Part shown: positions 15,414-24,191 of the stretch, piece after piece | How the letters are laid out: the number at the start of each line of letters is the position of its first letter | Numbering within the stretch: the first letter of the stretch is position 1 | Assembly (NCBI GenBank): GCA_902771155.1 | Contig: CACXVS010000028.1 | Coordinates: 1-35,779 of the forward strand | Direction: 5' to 3' | Source: an uncultured Prevotellaceae bacterium | Lineage (GTDB): Bacteria; Bacteroidota; Bacteroidia; Bacteroidales; Bacteroidaceae | DNA length: 35,779 bases | The notes under the pieces: model-generated | Told to the model about the DNA's origin: nothing | What the model saw: the letters and a program-made list of their open reading frames with translations, nothing else | The model's database searches: none | Made by a program: the position numbers and the translations under genes

Positions 15414-17990
15414 TTAGTTCAATGCGGGAAGTTCCAACCACTTAATGTAGCAGAAATCCTGACGGTGAGGCAGGTTCTTGTTCTTCGGGAACATACGCAC
15501 TGCACTCTTGTACTGTCCGAACTGCTTAGGCTTCAGATCTGCCTCAAAAGTAAAGTTGTTACCTTCACGACCAGTTACCTTCAGAGGTTCTACACTGAAC
15601 ACCTTCTCCTCGCCATTTTTGTCAAGCAAAACATTAACCTTCTCCAAACCGACAGCATCATCGAGACCCTGCTCGTTGATTACATACTTCAACTTGTAGG
15701 TCTGACCAGCCTCTGCACCGGTAGCGGGGAAGTCCCACTCGGCTGATACCACATTGATGGCATCCCAGCGCTCTACTACAGCTTCCTTCCACTGGGCAAT
15801 CTCCTTAGCCAGACGGTTGTCGTTCTTAGAGAGTTCCTTGAAGCGCTTAGCTTCCTTCTCATAAAACTTAGTATAATAGTCATCAAGCTGACGCTTCATG
15901 GTGTAGTGAGGAGCAATCTGAGCAATCGAGTTCTTGACCACCTCGATCCAGCCCTTTGAGATGCCCTTCTTGTCCTTATCGTAGTACAGAGGAATAATCT
16001 CGTTCTCGAGCAGGCTATAGATGGTAGCAGCATCGAGCTGATCCTGATAGCCCTGGTTCTCGTAGGTACGCTTTTCGGTCAATGCCCATCCGGCACCCTC
16101 ACGATAGCCCTCCAACCACCAGCCGTCTTTAACGGAGAGGTTCACCACACCGTTCATCTCAGCTTTCTCACCAGATGTACCAGAAGCCTCGAGCGGACGT
16201 GTAGGTGTGTTCATCCAAATATCAACACCCGATACCAGACGACGGGCTAACAGGAAGTCGTAGTCCTCGAGGAAGATAACCTTGCCGAGGAACTCAGGAC
16301 GCTGGCTGATCTCGTAAATCTTCTTAATCAGTCCCTGACCAGCACCGTCAGCGGGGTGAGCCTTACCGGCAAACAGGAAGATAACGGGATGCTCGGGATC
16401 GTTCACAATCTTACTCAGACGCTCCAGATCGGTAAAGAGCAGATGAGCGCGCTTGTAGGTAGCAAAGCGGCGGCAGAAGCCGATAACCAGTGCATTGGTG
16501 TTGAACTGCTCCAGCAACTTCACCACACGTGAGGGATCGCCCTGGTTCTTCAGCCATGTCTCGCGGAACTGTTCCTTAATATACTCGAAGAGCTTAGCCT
16601 TCAGCGCCTGGCGTGTAGCCCAGATCTCCTCATCGGGACAGTTGTAGATGCCATACCAGATATCCTCGTTCGACTGGTCGCTCATGTGCTTCTCGTCGAA
16701 GTACTTGGCATAGACACGACGCCACTCGGTAGCACACCAGGTGGGGAAGTGGACACCATTCGTCACATAACCCACGTGACTCTCCTCGGGGTAATAGCCG
16801 TTCCAGATGGGTGCAAACATCTTCTTTGACACCTCACCATGGAGCCAAGATACGCCGTTGACCTCCTGACAGGTGTTGCAGGCGAAGGTCGACATACAGA
16901 ACTTCTCGCCCTTATCCTCGGGATTGGTACGACCCATGCCGATGAATTCGTCCCAAGAAATACCGAGCTTCTGAGGATATGCGCCCATATACTTACCAAA
17001 CAGGCCCTCTTCGAAGTAGTCGTGACCAGCAGGTACTGGTGTATGAACGGTATACAGACCTGAAGCACGAACAAGCTCAAGAGCCTGGTTGAATGTCAGA
17101 CCGTCTTCCTCAATATAGTCGCACAAACGCTGCAGATTGCAGAGTGCTGCGTGACCTTCGTTGCAGTGATAGATATCTTTCTTGATGCCCAACTTCTTCA
17201 GCAGCAGCATACCACCAATACCCAGCAGAATCTCCTGCTTCAGGCGGTTCTCCCAGTCGCCACCATAAAGACTGTGGGTGATGGGCTTGTCAAAGTCTGA
17301 GTTCATTTCGTTGTCAGTATCAAGCAGATACAACTTTACACGACCTACATTAACACGCCATACATAAGCGTGAACCATGTAGTTGGTGTAAGGCACATCG
17401 ACTACCAACGGATTGCCGTCCTTATCAAGCTGACGCTCAATGGGCAGACTTCCGAAATTCTGACTCTCGTAGTTGGCAATCTGCTGACCGTCCATCGACA
17501 GGCTCTGTGTAAAATAGCCAAAACGATACAGGAAACCAACGGCACACATATCAACATTCGAGTCGGAAGCCTCCTTCACGTAATCACCAGCCAACATACC
17601 CAGACCACCAGAATAAATCTTAAGGGCAGAGTGGATACCATACTCCATACAGAAGTAGGCTACTGACGGACGCTTGCTATCAGGCTTCACGTCCATGTAC
17701 TTGCGGAACAGGTCATAGACACTTTTCACGCGCTTCATCAGCGCCTTATCCTTTAAGATTTGCTCCTTGCGCTCAAAACTCAGACGCTCCAGTAACATAA
17801 CAGGATTGTGCTTCACATCATGGTAAAGCTCAGGGTCGAGATCACGGAACAAGTCACGTGCCTCGTAGTTCCATACCCACCACATATTGTGGGCAATCTC
17901 ATCCAAACACTTCAGCTCTTCAGGAAGGCTCGACTTCACAATCAGTTCTCTCCACTGTGGAGCATTTGCGTAATCTGCTTTAATTTTCAT
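15414..17990 (-). CDS. glgP: Alpha-glucan (glycogen) phosphorylase, GT35
   Basis: The 858-aa protein belongs to the bacterial/archaeal phosphorylase branch with an N-terminal DUF3417-like region (about 1-110). [21 protein letters not shown] precedes the core. The PLP region reads [14 protein letters not shown] with K609 as the Schiff-base lysine, then NLSVKDGWW. The C-terminal ~110 residues form a beta domain seen in Bacteroidetes homologues. It releases glucose-1-phosphate from glycogen. The glycogen synthase gene lies 32 bp upstream on the same strand, so synthesis and breakdown enzymes share a transcript. The start ATG at 17990 fits the usual N-terminus. Confidence 0.93.
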   Translation of the reverse strand: MKIKADYANAPQWRELIVKSSLPEELKCLDEIAHNMWWVWNYEARDLFRDLDPELYHDVKHNPVMLLERLSFERKEQILKDKALMKRVKSVYDLFRKYMDVKPDSKRPSVAYFCMEYGIHSALKIYSGGLGMLAGDYVKEASDSNVDMCAVGFLYRFGYFTQSLSMDGQQIANYESQNFGSLPIERQLDKDGNPLVVDVPYTNYMVHAYVWRVNVGRVKLYLLDTDNEMNSDFDKPITHSLYGGDWENRLKQEILLGIGGMLLLKKLGIKKDIYHCNEGHAALCNLQRLCDYIEEDGLTFNQALELVRASGLYTVHTPVPAGHDYFEEGLFGKYMGAYPQKLGISWDEFIGMGRTNPEDKGEKFCMSTFACNTCQEVNGVSWLHGEVSKKMFAPIWNGYYPEESHVGYVTNGVHFPTWCATEWRRVYAKYFDEKHMSDQSNEDIWYGIYNCPDEEIWATRQALKAKLFEYIKEQFRETWLKNQGDPSRVVKLLEQFNTNALVIGFCRRFATYKRAHLLFTDLERLSKIVNDPEHPVIFLFAGKAHPADGAGQGLIKKIYEISQRPEFLGKVIFLEDYDFLLARRLVSGVDIWMNTPTRPLEASGTSGEKAEMNGVVNLSVKDGWWLEGYREGAGWALTEKRTYENQGYQDQLDAATIYSLLENEIIPLYYDKDKKGISKGWIEVVKNSIAQIAPHYTMKRQLDDYYTKFYEKEAKRFKELSKNDNRLAKEIAQWKEAVVERWDAINVVSAEWDFPATGAEAGQTYKLKYVINEQGLDDAVGLEKVNVLLDKNGEEKVFSVEPLKVTGREGNNFTFEADLKPKQFGQYKSAVRMFPKNKNLPHRQDFCYIKWLELPALN

Positions 17991-18022
17991 ACTTAATCAA
18001 ATTATATATTTGAATCCTTATT

Positions 18023-19681
18023 TTACTTTTTTCGTGTTTCAGCTTTCTTGAGGGCAATATCGTATGCCTCGTAATAGTACTTGATAAACTCACTCCAGAG
18101 AGCCTTCTTCGACAGGTTGCCTGCATTCTTTCTACATGCCTCAATCTGTTTCTTCGTCATATTCGAGTAGGCTGCTACTGTGTCTTTGATATTGTCGGCC
18201 ACCTCCGAGTAGTTGTAGTCGGTACGGTGAATCACCTTCACACCGTCCTCCAATTCTCCGAAATGTCCGAATACGGAATTAGCCCAAAGACCAAAGCCAG
18301 CGAGGTCGGTTGTGATGCAGGGTACCTTGAAGGCCACTGCTTCCAGTGGCGTATAACCCCATGGCTCGTAATAGGAAGGATAGATGCAGAGGTCATTGCC
18401 CAACACCACATCGTAGTAGGTCATATTCACAATACCGTCGTTACCATCCAGATAACATGGCAGGAAGATCACCTTCACCTTCTCGTCCTTACGGTTGTGC
18501 ATATCGTAGTACTTCAACATGCCCAGCACATTGTCATGGCTCATATTGTGCAGCCAGTGTGTCACCTGTGGCACATCCAACGGAGTATCATATTTTTTGC
18601 CACTCTTCAGACGTTCCTGCAGATCCTTGCGGGGCTCGCCTACCCATCCGGGCACTTCGATGAAAGCCACCACCTTCTTCTTCAGGTCGCGATCTCTCAG
18701 CAAACGGTTCATTGCCTCTACAAACACGTCGATACCCTTGTTACGGAACTCGTAGCGCCCAGAGGTGGATACCAACAGCGTATCGTCGTCCAGATCCTCA
18801 CCAAGAAGTGCGTTGGCAATATCCAACATCTTCCTGCGGGCTACAGTGCGCTTACGGGCGAACTTCTGTGCGCTCGGCACAAAACTGTCGTCAAAGCCGT
18901 TAGGCAATACCACATCCACAGGTTTGTCGAGCAACTCTACGCATTCCTTGGCAGTAATATCACTCACCGTCGTAAAACAGTCCACAAAGTGGGCCGTCTG
19001 CTTCTCAATCGAGTGCTTCGACTGCATATTCAACTCTCCTGCCATCTGGTCACCGTTGTAGGCAAACAGGTAGTCATAGAGCGGTTTCATGTTTCCTGCT
19101 ATCGAACGACCGATACTTGTGGCATGAGTCGTGAAGATGGTACCAATCTGGGGCAGGTTATTGTTGATGTATAGAGCTCCAAGTCCGCACATCCACTCGT
19201 TAGCGTGGTAGATCACCTTCTGCTTCTCATCCAGATAGTAGTTGTAGAAACTCTCCACCACCAGTGCAGCTGCATACGAGAACATCGATGCCTCATCGTA
19301 GTCGCCGTAAGCATGCAGTGAGTCAACACCGTAGTGTTGCCACAACCAACCATATATCTCATTCTTCTTCTCAAAGAACGGATTAAAATCCACCAGAATT
19401 GCGATAGGCTCTCCAGGCACTGTCCAGCGCCCCACCCTTAACTTAAGACCCTGCTCTTCTGCCACCTCTTGCCAATCAGCAAAAAGTTTCTTGTCCTCTC
19501 TGAAATAAGGACTCTCTTGTTCTTTCCAAAAATCAGGACCGATGAAAACAATCTTATCCTGAAGTGCCTCCTGTAGGGTCTTGGCACGTGTCGAAAGGAC
19601 TGTATAGATTCCCCCTACTTTGTTGCAGACTTCCCAACTTGACTCGAAGATGTAGTCTGGCATTAACTGCTTTTTCGCCAT
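18023..19681 (-). CDS. Glycogen synthase, GT3 (eukaryote-like) family
   Basis: The 552-aa protein starts with FESSWEVCNKVGGIYTVLSTRA, the nucleotide-sugar binding GGIYTV motif of GT3 enzymes. It contains YHANEWMCGLGALY, TTHATSIGR and YYEPWGYTPLEAVAFKVP (conserved E439 and E447 of the retaining GT-B active site). This is the animal/yeast-type synthase found in Bacteroidetes in place of the GlgA GT5 enzyme. It elongates alpha-1,4-glucan in the cytoplasm. It is first in the operon with glgP, behind a TAACTTTG promoter box on the minus strand. Confidence 0.92.
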   Translation of the reverse strand: MAKKQLMPDYIFESSWEVCNKVGGIYTVLSTRAKTLQEALQDKIVFIGPDFWKEQESPYFREDKKLFADWQEVAEEQGLKLRVGRWTVPGEPIAILVDFNPFFEKKNEIYGWLWQHYGVDSLHAYGDYDEASMFSYAAALVVESFYNYYLDEKQKVIYHANEWMCGLGALYINNNLPQIGTIFTTHATSIGRSIAGNMKPLYDYLFAYNGDQMAGELNMQSKHSIEKQTAHFVDCFTTVSDITAKECVELLDKPVDVVLPNGFDDSFVPSAQKFARKRTVARRKMLDIANALLGEDLDDDTLLVSTSGRYEFRNKGIDVFVEAMNRLLRDRDLKKKVVAFIEVPGWVGEPRKDLQERLKSGKKYDTPLDVPQVTHWLHNMSHDNVLGMLKYYDMHNRKDEKVKVIFLPCYLDGNDGIVNMTYYDVVLGNDLCIYPSYYEPWGYTPLEAVAFKVPCITTDLAGFGLWANSVFGHFGELEDGVKVIHRTDYNYSEVADNIKDTVAAYSNMTKKQIEACRKNAGNLSKKALWSEFIKYYYEAYDIALKKAETRKK

Positions 19682-19701
19682 GTTTCAATTATAATTGGCT
19701 G

Positions 19702-19733
19702 CAAAGTTACTTAAAAATTTCTAAAAACAGCAA
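19702..19733 (-). promoter_or_regulatory. Promoter of the glycogen synthase-phosphorylase operon
   Basis: On the minus strand TTG (19731-19733), a 21-bp spacer and TAACTTTG (19702-19709) lie 20 bp upstream of the ATG. Confidence 0.6.
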
Positions 19734-19784
19734 CCATTTTCCTAATATTTTTAGTTAATTCTCGTAAATAATGATATAGATTAG

Positions 19785-19792
19785 TATCTTTG
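19785..19792 (+). promoter_or_regulatory. Probable -7 box for the small secreted protein gene
   Basis: TATCTTTG matches TAnnTTTG, 25 bp before the ATG at 19818. The -33 region has no clear TTTG. Confidence 0.5.
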
Positions 19793-19817
19793 TCAGCAAA
19801 AAAGAAAAAGAGTGAGT

Positions 19818-20237
19818 ATGAAGCAGTTCTTCCTTCAAGCCGTTCTGTTTGTCATTCCCTTGATGGGATATGGCCAAAACGACAGCAAACCGTTTCGCGC
19901 GTACCTATATAATAATGAATACGACGTCTATCTGCGCATCGACTTCTATGACGAATCGATCACCATTCCTGGTCAGGAACTCTATGGCAAGCTGCCTGGC
20001 TATCTGGGCAAGAAGAACAACAATTTCTGTTGGGTCATCACCTCTGCCGATGTGTCGGGGCCTACAGCCCACATATCATTAATCAACGACTATGGCAGCG
20101 AGGACCTTACCGCCACACTTACCGTTAAAAGCGATTCCCTCTACGAGCTGAAGCAGGTAGAGGGAAGCACGTTGAAAGTTCCGAAGAACGGCAAGTGGCA
20201 GAAACTGCCTAAGACACTTGAACTTAAGCGCCGCTAA
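19818..20237 (+). CDS. Small secreted protein of unknown function
   Basis: The ATG at 19818 gives 139 residues. A type I signal peptide (MKQFFLQAVLFVIPLMGYGQ, likely cleaved near residue 19-20) precedes a ~115-residue beta-rich domain with many Tyr, Asn and Asp residues and a basic C-terminus (TLELKRR). I do not recognise a family. It is monocistronic, with its own promoter box, and ends 2 bp from the convergent C10 peptidase gene. A periplasmic or surface location is inferred from the signal peptide only. Confidence 0.7.
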   Translation: MKQFFLQAVLFVIPLMGYGQNDSKPFRAYLYNNEYDVYLRIDFYDESITIPGQELYGKLPGYLGKKNNNFCWVITSADVSGPTAHISLINDYGSEDLTATLTVKSDSLYELKQVEGSTLKVPKNGKWQKLPKTLELKRR

Positions 20238-20239
20238 AT

Positions 20240-22054
20240 TTACTTTATCACTACCTTACGGCCGTTGTGGATATAGATGCCTTTAGCAGAAGGGGCACCA
20301 TTCAGGCGCATACCCGACAACGAGTGCCAATCTCCCTGCTGCATCTCTGTCTGGTTACTCACAGCCTTAATGCCAGAAGGAGGCTCAGGATCGGAGCCAT
20401 AAACAAACGTGGCCTTGTTTCCTTTGATGGTCATCGTCACCAAGTTTATGTCTTCACCATCCCGGCACGTCTTCCAATCCAAACTATTCCACTCAGCGCC
20501 AGCCACGCTGCACAGCATCTTGATCTGATAAATGCCATCGCCCAGTCCGGAGCCGATGGGCATAGTAGGATATTCATCAGATGACTCGAAAGTCAGATAA
20601 TGCCACAAAGGCAGGTCATAGCCACTCTCGTTCATGAAAGTCATACCCGAAACCAATACACCATTCTGGTATATGCCAAGAGCAGGTATGAAAGTTACAT
20701 GTGGAAAGTCGTAATTGGAGAAATAGAAAGCATATTCCACCTCGAATCCATCCGACTCTTTCTGGCGCTCATACACCATATCATCATAACCCGTAAGAAT
20801 ATAGTCGCAATACCATCTCATGTCAGTTGCAGCTATACCTTTACCGTTAGGTCCCATACCTGGTGTAGCCAACTGCGACTCTGTGAAGCCTATCTCGTTT
20901 CCATAGTCATCGAACAACCAACCCGGTCTCATGACATCCAGAGCGACATAACCATCGTCGTCACCATCCCAACCCCAGTTCGCGTAGAAATAATCGTTGC
21001 CGTCCACGTTCTTATAGCCATCGAGGATAAACTGGTGACCACCAGAACCGTCAGGACAATCACCACCAAAGAGCAACGGTCCTTCCTGGGCAATCACATC
21101 ATAGAGAGCATCAGCCCATCCCTGAGCATCATAGTTCCACTGATGAATCAGATACACATCTTTATAACCGAAAGTCTCATAAAGAGCATACACCAACGAG
21201 TCGGTCCTGGCCGATGACTCCATACCATATTGCATATGTGCAGCAAGACCACAATACTGCATCAGTCTCGATACAGCCTCTACCTGCGCCTCCGTACTAT
21301 TTTCGCCATAAGTGTCAGTTATGTTTGCCCAGTCTATCACGGCTCCTTTCTGCATAGCCTCCGTCGTCCATTCCACCTGAACCGTATCCCTTGGACTCTC
21401 GTCACCGTCCAGCATGACAGGCACACCAGCTATGCCTTGATAGCTCTGAACACCAGTGAGCGTAGCATTCGGATAACGATAATAGTTCAGCAACTGCGCC
21501 ATCGACGTTGCCACACAACCCGTAGCAGCATTTACCTTTTGCTCCATATCCATATATCTGACCAACAATTCTGGGGCATGAATGTTATAGGGCCAGTCCT
21601 GCCCCCAGGCAGTCTTCAACTTTGGTTCCAGCGGTGCTTTCTGTGTGCGAGTCAAAGCACGCTGCTGAGGCTGCACATGGGCGGGCAGTTTCTGAATCTT
21701 CTTCACATAGCCGTCCAGCCAATGTTTCATGTTAATCGGCATCTTGGCCGCATCGATATGGCCATGCTCACTGAAAGCAAGGATTTCTGCCGTCCGGTCG
21801 TCACCCGATACCACCACATATCCTCCACCGTCAAAATTAAAGATATATAATGGTGCATCGTTCACCGATTCCATAGCACTCGCTGTTGCCAACGGCACAA
21901 ATACTCTTTGAAGTGTCCTCACACCACGTGTCAAGGGTCTCTTTTCCATAAATGACTTGGCTTTCTCTCTGGCTTGTTGTTCATCTATCTGCCCTGCTTC
22001 AGCCTGCATTACAACTGAAAGAAGCGCTACTGTCAGTACAAACAATTTCTTCAT
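20240..22054 (-). CDS. Secreted C10-family cysteine peptidase (streptopain/PrtT-like)
   Basis: The 604-aa preproprotein has a signal peptide (MKKLFVLTVALLSVVMQAEA), a propeptide of the streptopain inhibitor type (about 21-140, with YIFNFDGGGYVVVSGDDR), then the catalytic domain. The nucleophile is C180 in ATGCVATSMAQL and the general base H340 in GGHQFILDGY, followed by YANWGWDG. A beta-rich C-terminal region ends with LSGMRL...KGIYIHNGRKVVIK, the short C-terminal motif common on exported Prevotella proteins and reminiscent of type IX secretion sorting domains. It likely degrades host or dietary proteins outside the cell. It is transcribed alone. Confidence 0.9.
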   Translation of the reverse strand: MKKLFVLTVALLSVVMQAEAGQIDEQQAREKAKSFMEKRPLTRGVRTLQRVFVPLATASAMESVNDAPLYIFNFDGGGYVVVSGDDRTAEILAFSEHGHIDAAKMPINMKHWLDGYVKKIQKLPAHVQPQQRALTRTQKAPLEPKLKTAWGQDWPYNIHAPELLVRYMDMEQKVNAATGCVATSMAQLLNYYRYPNATLTGVQSYQGIAGVPVMLDGDESPRDTVQVEWTTEAMQKGAVIDWANITDTYGENSTEAQVEAVSRLMQYCGLAAHMQYGMESSARTDSLVYALYETFGYKDVYLIHQWNYDAQGWADALYDVIAQEGPLLFGGDCPDGSGGHQFILDGYKNVDGNDYFYANWGWDGDDDGYVALDVMRPGWLFDDYGNEIGFTESQLATPGMGPNGKGIAATDMRWYCDYILTGYDDMVYERQKESDGFEVEYAFYFSNYDFPHVTFIPALGIYQNGVLVSGMTFMNESGYDLPLWHYLTFESSDEYPTMPIGSGLGDGIYQIKMLCSVAGAEWNSLDWKTCRDGEDINLVTMTIKGNKATFVYGSDPEPPSGIKAVSNQTEMQQGDWHSLSGMRLNGAPSAKGIYIHNGRKVVIK

Positions 22055-22083
22055 AACCTATTACTTATTGATTGATTTTGTCG

Positions 22084-22114
22084 CAAAAATACTAAAAAAA
22101 CAGCAAATCTCAAA
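22084..22114 (-). promoter_or_regulatory. Promoter of the C10 peptidase gene
   Basis: On the minus strand TTTG (22111-22114), a 19-bp spacer and TATTTTTG (22084-22091) lie 29 bp upstream of the ATG. Confidence 0.65.
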
Positions 22115-22135
22115 GGATTATTCGAAAAAAACCAT

Positions 22136-22143
22136 TAATTTTG
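22136..22143 (+). promoter_or_regulatory. Probable -7 box for nth
   Basis: TAATTTTG matches TAnnTTTG, 19 bp before the ATG. It lies in a ~108-bp divergent region shared with the C10 peptidase promoter. Confidence 0.5.
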
Positions 22144-22162
22144 CACGAAAACTCACTTCAAG

Positions 22163-22795
22163 ATGAGGAAAGAAGAACGATATGAACGCATTCTGAACCA
22201 TTTCCGTGAACAGATGCCCGAAGTAACGACAGAATTGGAGTTCGGCAACGTCTTTCAGTTGTTGGTGGCCGTTATTCTCAGTGCCCAGTGTACCGACAAA
22301 CGCATCAACCAGGTCACACCCGAACTCTTCCGCCATTACCCCGATGCCAGATCAATGGCCAGTGCCGAGGTCGAAGATGTTTTAGAATATATCCGTAGCG
22401 TTTCTTATCCTAATAGCAAGGCTGCACACCTCGTGGCGATGGCACGTGCCCTCATGGAGCACCACGATGGAGAAGTACCTTCAGATATGAATGCCTTACT
22501 CGATCTCCCGGGTGTAGGCCGCAAGACGGCCAACGTCGTCCAAAGTGTTGCCTTTGGTAAATCCACAATGGCCGTTGATACCCACGTGTTTCGCGTGGCC
22601 CATCGCATCGGTTTGGTGTCGAAGAGCGACAATACCCCCTATAAAGTAGAACAAACGCTTGTTAAGTATATTCCAGAGAAAGATATCCCCCGTGCCCACC
22701 ATTGGCTCCTACTGCATGGGCGCTACGTCTGCACCTCGCGCAAGCCTCATTGCGACAAGTGCGACATCGCCTCCTTATGCCTTAAGGTGATATAA
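22163..22795 (+). CDS. nth: Endonuclease III (DNA glycosylase/AP lyase)
   Basis: The 210-aa protein is full length. The helix-hairpin-helix LLDLPGVGRKTANVV carries catalytic lysine K121, the catalytic aspartate is D139 (AVDTHVFRV), and C190, C197, C200 and C206 (C-x6-C-x2-C-x5-C) bind the 4Fe-4S cluster. It removes oxidised pyrimidines and nicks the abasic site in base excision repair. The gene ends 3 bp from the convergent Spy-like gene and appears to be a single-gene unit. Confidence 0.95.
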   Translation: MRKEERYERILNHFREQMPEVTTELEFGNVFQLLVAVILSAQCTDKRINQVTPELFRHYPDARSMASAEVEDVLEYIRSVSYPNSKAAHLVAMARALMEHHDGEVPSDMNALLDLPGVGRKTANVVQSVAFGKSTMAVDTHVFRVAHRIGLVSKSDNTPYKVEQTLVKYIPEKDIPRAHHWLLLHGRYVCTSRKPHCDKCDIASLCLKVI

Positions 22796-22798
22796 AAA

Positions 22799-23245
22799 TT
22801 ATCTGCGAGGAACTGGGCGACCGCTACGCTGGTGGCCCCAATTACGGAATGCTCTGCGATGGAATCGGTCTTCGGCTATAATGGCATCGAATACCTTGGA
22901 GGGCTGAAGCACCTTAAAGAACTTATTATGATAGGTTTGCTGGATGGTCTTCAGCTCCAGCTCATAGGCATCGCGTTTCTGTACCACCTTCTTAATCTCT
23001 TCCTCATTCGAGGGGCGCTGGCTGCACTCTTTCTTGATCTTGTCATATACCACACGTTGCTTCTGATGCATCTCGCGCAACAGCGGGAAAAACTTCGTGG
23101 CTTCATCGCTGGTAAGTTTGGCTTCCTGCGTGATAAACTGCTCCATATCGGCCTGAAACTTCTCAGGTGAGAACTTCTGCTGTTCTTGCGCCTTCACCAA
23201 TGTGAGGTAGAACAGGCATAAGGTGATGCATAACAGTTTCTTCAT
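22799..23245 (-). CDS. Spy/CpxP-like periplasmic helical protein
   Basis: The 148-aa protein has a signal peptide (MKKLLCITLCLFYLTLVKAQ) and a mature part that is nearly all charged helix, with KLTSDEATKFFPLLREM standing in for the LTxxQ-type repeats of Spy/CpxP/ZraP chaperones. The C-terminal 15 residues are strongly basic (RRAFRNWGHQRSGRPVPRR). Such proteins often follow ECF sigma and anti-sigma genes in Bacteroidetes and bind unfolded or metal-stressed envelope proteins. It is the last gene of the operon, 15 bp after the one-TM protein. The family link is from pattern and context, not a search. Confidence 0.65.
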   Translation of the reverse strand: MKKLLCITLCLFYLTLVKAQEQQKFSPEKFQADMEQFITQEAKLTSDEATKFFPLLREMHQKQRVVYDKIKKECSQRPSNEEEIKKVVQKRDAYELELKTIQQTYHNKFFKVLQPSKVFDAIIAEDRFHRRAFRNWGHQRSGRPVPRR

Positions 23246-23260
23246 GATGGCTGACTTTTT

Positions 23261-23605
23261 TTAGTTTTCTGAAAGGAGGGCGTAGATGTCATGGTTATCA
23301 AGCATCATGTAGTCGGCTGCCTCGTCAAACTCGTCGTAAGCCTCTTGCTGCTGGGGCTGAGTTACAAGGACAGCTTCGTGCTTAGGCTCATCCGACACAG
23401 ACAGATACACACCCGTACAGATGAGCAGCGCAGCGATACTGGCTGCTACATAGAGTACAGGCCGCATCCAGACAGACTTTGCCTTAGGCTTTCGCTCAGG
23501 CAATGCCTTCATAATCTGATCGGGCAACTGATCGAAATAACCTTCAGGAACCAGAAATGGATTCCGCTTCCCTACTTGCTCTTCTATGTACTTCTCTTCG
23601 TTCAT
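23261..23605 (-). CDS. One-TM putative anti-sigma factor
   Basis: The 114-aa protein has a cytoplasmic N-terminal half with the NPFLVPEGYFDQLPDQIM motif common in small Bacteroidetes proteins encoded after ECF sigma genes. A single TM segment (about 49-69) and an acidic periplasmic tail rich in Asp/Glu (about 90-114) follow. It lacks the Zn-binding HxxxCxxC of classical anti-sigma factors. Position between the sigma gene (31 bp) and the Spy-like gene (15 bp) makes regulation of that sigma factor the best guess. Direct evidence of binding is absent. Confidence 0.6.
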   Translation of the reverse strand: MNEEKYIEEQVGKRNPFLVPEGYFDQLPDQIMKALPERKPKAKSVWMRPVLYVAASIAALLICTGVYLSVSDEPKHEAVLVTQPQQQEAYDEFDEAADYMMLDNHDIYALLSEN

Positions 23606-23636
23606 CGCATATATGACGTAAAAATATACAAAAGGT

Positions 23637-24176
23637 TTAATCGCGTGATTTAAAAAATTCAGTGATTTTTTTCACTGCTATATGATAGGAGGCCTTCAGG
23701 GCTCCTTCTGAGGTGTTAAGCATCTGACTGATGTCGCTGTATTTCATCTCGTCAAAGTAGCGCAGGAGAAACACGGTGCGCTGTACATCAGGCAGCGTGG
23801 CGATGGCTTCCTGCAGCATCGCCTCGGCTTCGGAACCATCGAAATACTCATCGGCCGTCAGACGACTGACAGACACTTCTTCTACACTGACCGTCGGGTG
23901 TTTGCGACGACGTAAGAAATCAAGGCTCTCATTAATTGCTATACGCGAGAGCCAGGTGCTGATCTTAGAGTCGCCATGAAAAGAGTCGAGTCCGTTCCAG
24001 GCTTTCAAAAAGGTGTTCTGAAGCACATCGTTGGCATCGTCGTGCTCAATCACGATCTTACGGATAATCCAATAAAGTTGTTCGGAATAACCTCGCACCA
24101 AGAGTTCAAAACCCTTGCGCTGGGTAGCTGCTTCAGAAAGCAACTGGATTATTTGTTGTTCATCTCGTTCGTTCAT
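23637..24176 (-). CDS. ECF-type RNA polymerase sigma factor
   Basis: The 179-aa protein has sigma region 2 (about 18-85: HDDANDVLQNTFLKAWNGLDSF, then TWLSRIAINESLDFLRRRK) and region 4 (about 120-175: LPDVQRTVFLLRYFDEMKYSDISQML). No region 1.1 or 3 is present, as in ECF sigma factors. The ATG at 24176 is chosen over a TTG two codons upstream. The gene starts 15 bp after the L,D-transpeptidase stop and precedes the putative anti-sigma. In this arrangement it probably responds to envelope stress. Its target promoters are not evident in the window. Confidence 0.9.
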   Translation of the reverse strand: MNERDEQQIIQLLSEAATQRKGFELLVRGYSEQLYWIIRKIVIEHDDANDVLQNTFLKAWNGLDSFHGDSKISTWLSRIAINESLDFLRRRKHPTVSVEEVSVSRLTADEYFDGSEAEAMLQEAIATLPDVQRTVFLLRYFDEMKYSDISQMLNTSEGALKASYHIAVKKITEFFKSRD

Positions 24177-24191
24177 TGACAAACAACAAGG

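Noticed and set aside
18227..19174. 315-codon open frame antisense to the glycogen synthase gene
   Set aside because: It mirrors the coding bias of the real gene; no motif, start context or promoter supports it.
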